A DNA stretch of 64,000 nucleotides from Rhodopseudomonas palustris (GTDB lineage Bacteria > Pseudomonadota > Alphaproteobacteria > Rhizobiales > Xanthobacteraceae). This document shows, piece by piece, positions 57,074 through 64,000 of the stretch; within the stretch, counting starts at the first letter, position 1, and every line of letters begins with the position of its first letter. The notes beneath the pieces are model-generated. The model was not told the DNA's origin, did no database searches, and was given only the letters and a program-made list of their open reading frames with translations. The stretch is taken from positions 2,170,001 through 2,234,000 of the forward strand of contig NZ_CP019966.1 of assembly GCF_003031265.1 (NCBI RefSeq), read 5' to 3'. Position numbers and translations under genes: made by a program.

Positions 57074-57967
57074 TCAGTCGGCGACGAATTCGTCTCGCCG
57101 ATAGCCCTGCGCATAGAGCAGCGCGGTGAGGTCGCCGAAATCGATACGGCCGTGGGCCGCTGCGGCGACCGCAGGCTTGGCGTGATAGGCGATCCCGAGA
57201 CCGGCCGCCTGGATCATGCCGAGATCATTGGCGCCATCGCCGACCACCAGGGTGTCGATCGCATCGAGATCGTCGGCTTCGCGCAGCTCCAGCAGCGTCG
57301 CCAGCTTGGCGTCGCGGCCGAGGATCGGCTCGGCGACCGTGCCTGTCAGCTTGCCGTCCTGACTGAGAAGCTCATTGGCGCGGTGTTCTGCAAAGCCGAG
57401 CCGTTCGGCCACCACATGGGTGAACTGAGTGAAGCCGCCGGACACCAGGCAGGTGTAGGCGCCGTGGGCGCGCATCGTCTGCACCACCGCGCGGCCGCCC
57501 GGCGTCAGCGTGATGCGGGTGTCCAGCACCTGGCCGATCACCTCGAGCGGCAGGCCCTTGAGCAGCGCGACGCGCTCGCGCAGCGCCGGCTCGAATTCGA
57601 TCTCGCCGCGCATCGCCCGCTCGGTGATCGCAGCGACATGGTCCTTCAGCCCGACGAAGCCGGCGAGTTCGTCGATGCATTCCTGGCCGATCATGGTCGA
57701 ATCCATGTCGGCGAGAAAAAGTTTCTTGCGCCGGGTCGCGGCAGGCTGCACCACGACGTCGATCGGCAGATCGCCGCGGGCGGCGCGGAGCCGGGCGGCG
57801 AGCACCAGGGGATCTTCGGTGCTGGCAAAGAAGATGTCAGCGGCGATCTCGTCGTGCAGCCAGACCGCTTCGTTGGGCTGAGGCAGCACCGCACGCGCCC
57901 CCTCGATCACGGTCGAATCCAGCGCGGGATTGTTCGGATTGCAGATGAGCGTGGCGACGAGCGACAT
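57074..57967 (-). CDS. serB: Phosphoserine phosphatase SerB
   Basis: A 297-residue enzyme of serine biosynthesis. The N-terminal ~80 residues are a regulatory ACT-like region. The HAD catalytic domain has D87 and D89 ([11 protein letters not shown]), then [11 protein letters not shown] and [10 protein letters not shown]. Length is that of the long two-domain SerB. The start ATG (57965-57967) interlocks with that of miaA on the other strand (shared bases 57966-57967), so each promoter lies within the other's coding sequence. Confidence 0.93.
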   Translation of the reverse strand: MSLVATLICNPNNPALDSTVIEGARAVLPQPNEAVWLHDEIAADIFFASTEDPLVLAARLRAARGDLPIDVVVQPAATRRKKLFLADMDSTMIGQECIDELAGFVGLKDHVAAITERAMRGEIEFEPALRERVALLKGLPLEVIGQVLDTRITLTPGGRAVVQTMRAHGAYTCLVSGGFTQFTHVVAERLGFAEHRANELLSQDGKLTGTVAEPILGRDAKLATLLELREADDLDAIDTLVVGDGANDLGMIQAAGLGIAYHAKPAVAAAAHGRIDFGDLTALLYAQGYRRDEFVAD

Positions 57968-58916
57968 GACAGCGGAAGGTCCGGAACGGCGCGGCCGGCG
58001 GCCGGCGGCCGTGCTTATCGCAGGGCCGACCGCCAGCGGCAAGTCGGCCTTGGCGCTGAAGCTGGCACAAGCGAGCGGCGGCACCGTCATCAACACCGAT
58101 TCGATGCAGGTGTATCGCGACCTTCGCATCATCACCGCCCGGCCGACACTGGACGAGGAGGCGCTGGCGCCGCATCGCCTTTACGGCACGGTCGATGCCG
58201 CGGTGAATTTCTCAGCCGGGGCCTATGTCGAGGCCGCCGCTGCGGCGCTGGCGGAAACGCGCGCGTCCGGGCGGCTGCCGATCCTGATCGGCGGGACCGG
58301 GCTGTATTTCAAGGCTTTGACGCGGGGGCTTTCGGCGGTGCCGCCGGTGCCGGCCGAAGTTCGCGACGCGGTGCGGCTGCGGCTCGACCGGGACGGGGTT
58401 CAGGCGCTGCACGCGGAGCTGGCGGGCCACGATCCCGAGGCTGCAGCGCGGCTGGCGCCGGCCGACCGCACCCGAATCGCGCGGGCGCTGGAGGTCGTGT
58501 TGGCGACCGGTCGGCCATTGGCCGACTGGCACCAGGAGGCTTCGCCGCCGCTGCTGCCGCCGGACGACGTGGTGGCGGTATTCCTGGCCCCGGATCGCGA
58601 GGCGCTGTACGCGCGGATCGACTCCCGATTCGCCGCGATGCTGCAGGCCGGCGCACTGGACGAGGTTGCTGCCTTGGCTGAGCGTCGGCTTGATCCGCTG
58701 CTGCCGGCGATGAAAGCCCATGGCGTGCCGGCGCTGATCCGGCACCTGCGCGGCGAAATCGGCCTCGACGAGGCCGCCGCGATCGGAGCCGCCGACACCC
58801 GGCATTATGCCAAACGGCAGTTCACCTGGTTTCGGCACCAGTTGCCGGAATTCAAATGGGTGAGGCCGGAGGAGGCGGACGCGTTGCTGAACACTGTCAT
58901 TTCGGGGCGTGCGTAG
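57966..58916 (+). CDS. miaA: tRNA dimethylallyltransferase MiaA
   Basis: A 316-residue enzyme that isopentenylates A37 of tRNAs reading UNN codons. P-loop GPTASGKS is at residues 20-27, followed by [12 protein letters not shown] (substrate-binding Asp/Gln), [13 protein letters not shown] and RQFTWFRHQ near the C-terminus. The start ATG 57966 gives the family N-terminus. Its last seven codons lie inside a dispersed palindrome (58896-58933), so the C-terminus TVISGRA was probably supplied by the repeat. Confidence 0.94.
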   Translation: MTAEGPERRGRRPAAVLIAGPTASGKSALALKLAQASGGTVINTDSMQVYRDLRIITARPTLDEEALAPHRLYGTVDAAVNFSAGAYVEAAAAALAETRASGRLPILIGGTGLYFKALTRGLSAVPPVPAEVRDAVRLRLDRDGVQALHAELAGHDPEAAARLAPADRTRIARALEVVLATGRPLADWHQEASPPLLPPDDVVAVFLAPDREALYARIDSRFAAMLQAGALDEVAALAERRLDPLLPAMKAHGVPALIRHLRGEIGLDEAAAIGAADTRHYAKRQFTWFRHQLPEFKWVRPEEADALLNTVISGRA

Positions 58917-58933
58917 CGCGAACCCGGAATGAC
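58896..58933. repeat. Short palindromic repeat (family E, copy 2) overlapping the miaA 3' end
   Basis: The sequence starts GTCATTTCGGGGCGTGCGT and ends GCGAACCCGGAATGAC, closely matching 21130-21167. The miaA stop TAG (58914-58916) is inside it. Confidence 0.75.
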
Positions 58934-59113
58934 GCGCTTGGGTAGGGGAGGCGCGCGTGGAGGTTCAGGCACGACCTCCTGCGCAGACGGCTGCAGCCGG
59001 AGCGTACCGGACCCGCGCATCTTACTCCGCAGCATGCCCGCCTGCCTGTTATTACCGCTCGCGACCACCCCAAAATCCGGCTAAGGTTTGATCCGTACGG
59101 GTCTTCCCCTGCC

Positions 59114-59141
59114 TTGACATTCGGGGTTTGAGGGGTATGGT
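59114..59141 (+). promoter_or_regulatory. Sigma-70-type promoter of the ilv leader
   Basis: TTGACA at 59114-59119 is followed after 16 bases by TATGGT at 59136-59141. The predicted start near 59148 precedes the leader ATG at 59175, fitting a leader-peptide attenuator. No other strong promoter is seen before ilvI. Confidence 0.65.
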
Positions 59142-59174
59142 CCCGCGCAACCTTTGGGAAGCCGAGCCGGCCAC

Positions 59175-59240
59175 ATGCGACACAAAATTTCCGACCTGCT
59201 TCTCGTCATCGTACCCAGGCGCACCGCCGGGGGTGGATAG
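59175..59240 (+). CDS. ilv leader peptide (21 residues)
   Basis: A 21-residue open frame reading MRHKISDLLLVIVPRRTAG and two further Gly before TAG. Seven of its codons are Ile, Leu or Val (I5 and LLLVIV at 8-13), the products of the pathway that follows. It lies between promoter and terminator, so it is the sensor of a branched-chain amino acid attenuator. The ribosome site is weak. Confidence 0.75.
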   Translation: MRHKISDLLLVIVPRRTAGGG

Positions 59241-59293
59241 ACTCCACCCCGCGAACGGACGGTGCGCTGAGGGCCTTCGACGGGCCCTTTTTT
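59214..59293 (+). terminator. Transcription attenuator before ilvI
   Basis: Terminator stem AGGGCC (59270-59275) pairs with GGCCCT (59283-59288), followed by six or more T at 59288-59293. Upstream, GCGCACCG (59219-59226) can pair with CGGTGCGC (59260-59267), and CCC (59214-59216) can capture GGG (59271-59273) of the terminator arm as an antiterminator. A nested hairpin GGGGTGGA/TCCACCCC lies at 59230-59250. Pairings are read by eye; the switching mechanism is inferred. Confidence 0.7.
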
Positions 59294-59353
59294 ATTGCCT
59301 GAACCATCCCGAACCACGAACGACAGCGCCCGAAGGCGCATCCGGAGCCAACC

Positions 59354-61132
59354 ATGAGCGACAGCAATAGCCACGATCCGAACCAGATGACCGGTGCGGC
59401 GATGATCGTCCGCGCGATGAAGGATCACGGTGTCGAGCACATCTTCGGCTATCCGGGCGGCGCAGTACTTCCGATCTATGACGAGATCTTCCAGCAGTCG
59501 GACGTCCAACACATTCTGGTCCGCCACGAGCAGGGCGCCGGCCATGCGGCCGAGGGCTATGCGCGCTCGACCGGCAAGCCGGGCGTGGTGCTGGTGACCT
59601 CGGGGCCGGGGGCCACCAACATGGTGACCCCGCTCGCCGACGCACTGATGGATTCGATCCCGCTGGTGTGCATCACCGGCCAAGTGCCGACCCATCTGAT
59701 CGGCAACGACGCCTTCCAGGAATGCGACACCGTCGGCATCACCCGGCCGTGCACCAAGCACAACTGGCTGGTGCGCCGGATCGAGGATCTGCCGAAGGTG
59801 CTGCACGAGGCGTTCTACGTCGCGACCAGCGGCCGTCCGGGCCCGGTGGTGGTCGACGTGCCGAAGGACGTGCAGTTCGCCACCGGCACCTATCATCCGC
59901 CGCGCAAGGCCGACGTCCACGTCTCCTACGTGCCGAACAAGAAGGGCGACCCTGCTCAGATCCGCAAGGCAGTTGCGCTGCTGGCGAACGCCAAGCGTCC
60001 GGTGATCTATTCCGGCGGCGGCGTGGTCAATTCCGGCCCCGAAGCGTCGCGGCTGCTGCGTGAGCTGGTCGAGATCACCGACTTCCCGATCACCTCGACG
60101 CTGATGGGCCTCGGCGCCTATCCGGCCTCGGGCAAGAACTGGCTCGGCATGCTGGGCATGCACGGCACCTACGAAGCCAACATGACGATGCATGGTTGCG
60201 ACGTCATGCTGTGCATCGGCGCGCGGTTCGACGACCGGATCACCGGCCGTACCGACGCGTTCGCGCCGAACGCCAAGAAGATCCACATCGACATCGATCC
60301 GTCGTCGATCAACAAGAACATCCGGGTCGACGTGCCGATCATCGGCGATGTTGCCACGGTGCTCGAGGATCTGCTCGGCGTCTTCAAGGCCGAGGCCAAG
60401 AAGCCCGACATCAAGCAGTGGTGGCAGCAGGTCGCGACCTGGCGCGCGCGCAACTCGCTCGCCTACAAGAAGAACAACGACGTCATCATGCCGCAATACG
60501 CGATCCAGCGGCTGTACGAGGCGACCCGCGGCCGTGATACCTACATCACGACCGAAGTCGGTCAGCATCAGATGTGGGCGGCGCAGTTCTACGGCTTCGA
60601 ACAGCCGAAGCGCTGGATGACCTCGGGCGGTCTCGGCACCATGGGCTACGGTCTGCCGGCAGCCCTCGGCGTGCAGGTGGCGCATCCGGGCAGCCTCGTC
60701 GTCGACATCGCAGGCGATGCCTCGGTGCAGATGACGATCCAGGAGATGGCGACGGCGGTGCAGTACGAACTGCCGATCAAGATCTTCATCTTGAACAACC
60801 AGTACATGGGCATGGTTCGGCAGTGGCAGCAGCTACTCCACGGCAACCGGCTATCGCACTCCTACACCGAAGCGATGCCGGACTTCGTCAAGCTGGCTGA
60901 AGCTTACGGCGCGGTCGGCATGCAGGTGATCAAGCCGTCCGATCTCGACGGCGCGATCCAGGACATGATCAAGGTGAACAAGCCGGTGCTGTTCGACTGC
61001 CGCGTTGCCGCGCTGGAGAACTGCTTCCCGATGATCCCGTCGGGCAAGGCGCACAACGAAATGCTGTTGCCGGCCGAAGCCACCGACGAAGCCACCGCAG
61101 CCGCCTTCGCCGGCGGCAAGGCGCTGGTGTGA
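59354..61132 (+). CDS. ilvI: Acetolactate synthase large subunit
   Basis: A 592-residue TPP enzyme, the catalytic subunit of acetohydroxyacid synthase, first common step to valine, leucine and isoleucine. The cofactor-activating glutamate is E59 (HEQGAGHAAEGYA). TPP binding is GDASVQMTIQE ending in ILNNQY. It is preceded by the attenuator and followed by a repeat and ilvH. Size and FAD/TPP plan are standard. Confidence 0.96.
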   Translation: MSDSNSHDPNQMTGAAMIVRAMKDHGVEHIFGYPGGAVLPIYDEIFQQSDVQHILVRHEQGAGHAAEGYARSTGKPGVVLVTSGPGATNMVTPLADALMDSIPLVCITGQVPTHLIGNDAFQECDTVGITRPCTKHNWLVRRIEDLPKVLHEAFYVATSGRPGPVVVDVPKDVQFATGTYHPPRKADVHVSYVPNKKGDPAQIRKAVALLANAKRPVIYSGGGVVNSGPEASRLLRELVEITDFPITSTLMGLGAYPASGKNWLGMLGMHGTYEANMTMHGCDVMLCIGARFDDRITGRTDAFAPNAKKIHIDIDPSSINKNIRVDVPIIGDVATVLEDLLGVFKAEAKKPDIKQWWQQVATWRARNSLAYKKNNDVIMPQYAIQRLYEATRGRDTYITTEVGQHQMWAAQFYGFEQPKRWMTSGGLGTMGYGLPAALGVQVAHPGSLVVDIAGDASVQMTIQEMATAVQYELPIKIFILNNQYMGMVRQWQQLLHGNRLSHSYTEAMPDFVKLAEAYGAVGMQVIKPSDLDGAIQDMIKVNKPVLFDCRVAALENCFPMIPSGKAHNEMLLPAEATDEATAAAFAGGKALV

Positions 61133-61159
61133 TCCAAGGCGCTTCGCTTCAACAACGAC

Positions 61160-61236
61160 GTCATGCGCGGGCTTGACCCGCGCATCCATCGATCTTCGCA
61201 AGAATGATGGATTGCCAGGTCAAGCCCGGCAATGAC
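61160..61236. repeat. Dispersed palindrome (family D, copy 2)
   Basis: The unit begins GTCATGCGCGGGCTTGACCC and ends AGGTCAAGCCCGGCAATGAC; same plan as 21009-21098. It lies between ilvI and ilvH and may tune read-through between the two subunits. Confidence 0.8.
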
Positions 61237-61272
61237 GCTCACTAACAATTCGGCTCAAACCTGAGAACAGAC

Positions 61273-61815
61273 ATGACCCAGCCCGCATCCGCTTACTTCA
61301 TGGAAGAGCGCCACGATCCGAACGAGACTCATACGCTGTCGGTGATCGTGCAGAACGAGCCCGGCGTTCTGGCCCGAGTGATCGGGTTGTTCTCGGGCCG
61401 CGGCTACAACATCGAAAGTCTTACGGTGTCGGAGACCGAGGCGCAGAAGCACCTGTCCCGGATCACCATCGTCACCACCGGCACGCCGATGGTGATCCAG
61501 CAGATCAAGAACCAGCTCGACCGTATGGTCCCGGTGTATCGCGTCGTCGACATGACGCTGAGCGGCCGTTCGATCGAGCGCGAGCTTGCGATGGTCAAGC
61601 TGCGCGGCGTCGGCGAGCATCGCGTTGAATCGTTGCGGCTCGCCGAGGCCTTCCGCGCCCGGGTGATCGACGCCTCGACCGAGAGCTTCGTGTTCGAGAT
61701 CACCGGCAACTCGTCGAAGATCAATCAGTTCATCGAGCTGATGCGCCCGCTCGGCCTGGTCGAAGTGGTGCGCACCGGCGTCGCCGCGATCGGCCGCGGC
61801 GCGGAGGGGATGTAA
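61273..61815 (+). CDS. ilvH: Acetolactate synthase small (regulatory) subunit
   Basis: A 180-residue regulatory subunit. The N-terminal ACT domain (HTLSVIVQNEPGVLARVIGLFSGRGYNIESLTV) binds valine for feedback control of IlvI; the C-terminal half (RELAMVKLRG; VFEITGNSSKINQFIELM) is the second domain. It follows ilvI after a 140-base gap with a palindrome. Confidence 0.95.
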   Translation: MTQPASAYFMEERHDPNETHTLSVIVQNEPGVLARVIGLFSGRGYNIESLTVSETEAQKHLSRITIVTTGTPMVIQQIKNQLDRMVPVYRVVDMTLSGRSIERELAMVKLRGVGEHRVESLRLAEAFRARVIDASTESFVFEITGNSSKINQFIELMRPLGLVEVVRTGVAAIGRGAEGM

Positions 61816-61818
61816 CCG

Positions 61819-62217
61819 CTATGCCGCGATCGCCTCGGCGATCTGATCGAGCGGGTGGTTGGTGAGATCCTTCGCCAGCGAGCGGATCAGCGAGGCTTCG
61901 ACGGTCTTGTGCAGGATCGGGCGCATCTGACCGAGCGTCTGCGGGTCGGCGACCAGCACCAGCTGGTCGAACTCGCCGTCGAGCTTCATCTTGTTCAGCG
62001 TGTTGGTGAGCTGCTTGGCGAAGGTCGCTTCGTCGGTCTGGCTCTGGCTCTGCTCCTCGGGGCGCGAGCCCGACGGGCCGTCGTCGTCCAAATTGGTCGG
62101 CTCGAGCTTGCGCTCCTGGCGCAGCGTCACGTCGGCCGGCTTGCCGGTGTTGCGCAGCAGCAAGGCGCCGCGGCCATCAGCGACGACGACGAGCGTGTTG
62201 TGCGGAATCAGCGTCAT
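61819..62217 (-). CDS. Host attachment protein family (baeRF/eRF1-like fold)
   Basis: A 132-residue protein. The start ATG 62217 (MTLIPHNTLVVVADGRGALLLRN) is chosen over a longer frame because it begins the family domain. The middle shows QTDEATFAKQLTNTLN and later LVLVADPQTLGQMRP. Members are annotated as host attachment proteins but their biochemistry is unknown. It is inserted antisense between ilvH and ilvC. Confidence 0.8.
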   Translation of the reverse strand: MTLIPHNTLVVVADGRGALLLRNTGKPADVTLRQERKLEPTNLDDDGPSGSRPEEQSQSQTDEATFAKQLTNTLNKMKLDGEFDQLVLVADPQTLGQMRPILHKTVEASLIRSLAKDLTNHPLDQIAEAIAA

Positions 62218-62428
62218 ATCCGGATCGTCCTTTCGATAGCAGCGCCCGGCGTGGGTGTTGACCGGGCGTCCATTCGCCAACCGGATGTCCCGATGTTTCG
62301 TTCCCGGCTGCGGCATCGTCGCGCGGGATACAGCTCCGCGTGCGGGGCGGGTTACCGGGTGCGGACGGATCAGCTACGACCCAGGGAACGCGGCGCGGTT
62401 GGTGCCGGACGAGGGGACGGAAACGACG

Positions 62429-63304
62429 ATGAAGCCCGCCGATACGGCGCTCGCCGTTCTGGTGGCGGTGATCTGGGGCCTCGGCTTCGTGTTCACGCGC
62501 TACGCGCTGACCGAAATGTCTCCGTCGCTGCTCAACCTGCTGCGTTTCGCCATCACGGCGCTGCCGTGCCTGCTGCTGCCGCGACCGAAGCTGGCGTGGC
62601 CGGTGTGGATCGGCATCAGCCTGCTGTTGGTTTGGCAGTATCTCACCCAGACCTATGGCATCGCCCACGGCGTGCCGGCCGGATTGACCGCGGTGATCGT
62701 GCAGAGCCAGGCGCTGTTTACGGTGGGGTTCGCGGCGCTGTTGCTGGGCGAGCGTCCGACCGGAGCGCAATTGGCTGGCATTGCGGTCGCCGCCTGCGGC
62801 CTGCTGATGATCTGCTTGACGGTGGGCTACGACTTCACCGTGCTGGCCTTCGCCGTGACGATGACCGCCCCGATCAGCTTCGCCTTCACCAATCTGTTGC
62901 TGCGCCGCGCCCGCGACGTGCCGATGCTCGACCTGTTTGCCTGGATCAGCCTGGCGTCGCTGCCGCCGCTCGCCTTGGCGGCCTGGGTCAGCGATGGCGT
63001 CCCGGCCATCGTCCAGTCGCTGACGCATCTGTCGCCCGGCGTGATGGGCGCGATGCTGGCGCTGTCGGTCGGCTCCACCACCATCGGCTATTGGATCTGG
63101 GGGCGGCTGCTGCACGCCTATAGCGCTGCCCAGGTTGTGCCCTTTGCTTTGCTGGTGCCGTTCATCGGGGCGGGGGCGTCGAGCCTGGTGTTCGGGGAGA
63201 CGTTCGGGTCGCTGCGGCTCACCGGGATGCTGATCGTGGTCGCGGGCCTTGCGATCATGCTGCTGTTCGGCCGCGCCCGGCCGTCGCTGCCGGAGGTGGG
63301 TTGA
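62429..63304 (+). CDS. EamA/DMT-family transporter
   Basis: A 291-residue inner-membrane protein of about ten TM segments in two EamA repeats. The first starts ALAVLVAVIWGLGFVFTRYAL, and the second has SVGSTTIGYWIWGRLLHAYSAAQVVPFALLVPFIGA. The drug/metabolite superfamily exports amino acids or other small molecules. The start ATG 62429 replaces an upstream frame start. Co-directional with ilvC, 192 bases upstream of it. Substrate unknown. Confidence 0.87.
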   Translation: MKPADTALAVLVAVIWGLGFVFTRYALTEMSPSLLNLLRFAITALPCLLLPRPKLAWPVWIGISLLLVWQYLTQTYGIAHGVPAGLTAVIVQSQALFTVGFAALLLGERPTGAQLAGIAVAACGLLMICLTVGYDFTVLAFAVTMTAPISFAFTNLLLRRARDVPMLDLFAWISLASLPPLALAAWVSDGVPAIVQSLTHLSPGVMGAMLALSVGSTTIGYWIWGRLLHAYSAAQVVPFALLVPFIGAGASSLVFGETFGSLRLTGMLIVVAGLAIMLLFGRARPSLPEVG

Positions 63305-63361
63305 GCGCCGAAAGTCGTAGGATTGGCGGTTTTCCGCATCGCGGCAGCCATGCTGTCCTAA

Positions 63362-64000
<639 letters not shown>

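Overview
The window is high-GC DNA (typical coding lines near 70 % G+C) from an alphaproteobacterium of the Hyphomicrobiales. Gene content and the style of its intergenic palindromes fit Rhodopseudomonas palustris or a close Nitrobacteraceae relative. This is judged from the acpXL-lpxXL lipid A cluster, an Irr-type iron box, a perfect CtrA site and Bradyrhizobium/Rhodopseudomonas-like repeats, not from a database search. About 53 genes are packed on both strands. No rRNA, tRNA, CRISPR array or intact insertion sequence was seen.

Layout. 1-6.2 kb: 3' end of an Mrp-type ATPase, a TRAP binding protein facing its two permeases, moaA, and a small lipoprotein with a CtrA site. 6.2-13.8 kb: core metabolism (gph, rpiA, a DUF2059 protein, gor, class II DAHP synthase, dgkA, nadE). 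13.8-17.0 kb: a lower-GC accessory pocket with a HEPN protein carrying the R-x4-H motif, a GIY-YIG-type nuclease translationally coupled to a two-TM potassium channel, and an orphan VapB-type antitoxin. 17-29.5 kb: cupin, DUF2865 protein, cysS, a tightly overlapped small protein-GNAT-cimA unit, a TPP enzyme/FAD oxidase pair, a five-haem cytochrome fusion and a LOG-like protein. 29.7-44.3 kb: an Atm1-type ABC exporter, psd-pssA, an RraA-like protein, motAB, kup, a rhodanese-aminotransferase-polyamine binding protein unit, an outer-membrane barrel and a radical SAM protein. 44.5-49.9 kb: the complete very-long-chain fatty acid/lipid A cluster (acpXL-fabZXL-fabF2XL-fabF1XL-adh2XL-lpxXL). 50-59 kb: a ParB-like protein, MgtC, a TonB receptor behind an Irr-like box, a HerA-like ATPase, and divergent serB/miaA with interlocked start codons. 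59-64 kb: branched-chain amino acid synthesis (leader peptide and attenuator, ilvI, ilvH, ilvC).

How the genes work together. cimA, ilvI, ilvH and ilvC form an isoleucine/valine route through citramalate. psd and pssA make phosphatidylethanolamine. The XL cluster builds and attaches the C28-type acyl chain of lipid A. The strongest candidate for an undescribed system is the channel/GIY-YIG/HEPN cassette at 14.2-16.4 kb: a coupled membrane channel and nuclease next to a likely HEPN RNase, on DNA of foreign composition. A defence role is inference only. Other points to check are the five-haem AdhB/TsdA-like fusion, the cysteine-free partner ketosynthase FabF2XL, and a dispersed palindrome that supplies the end of miaA.
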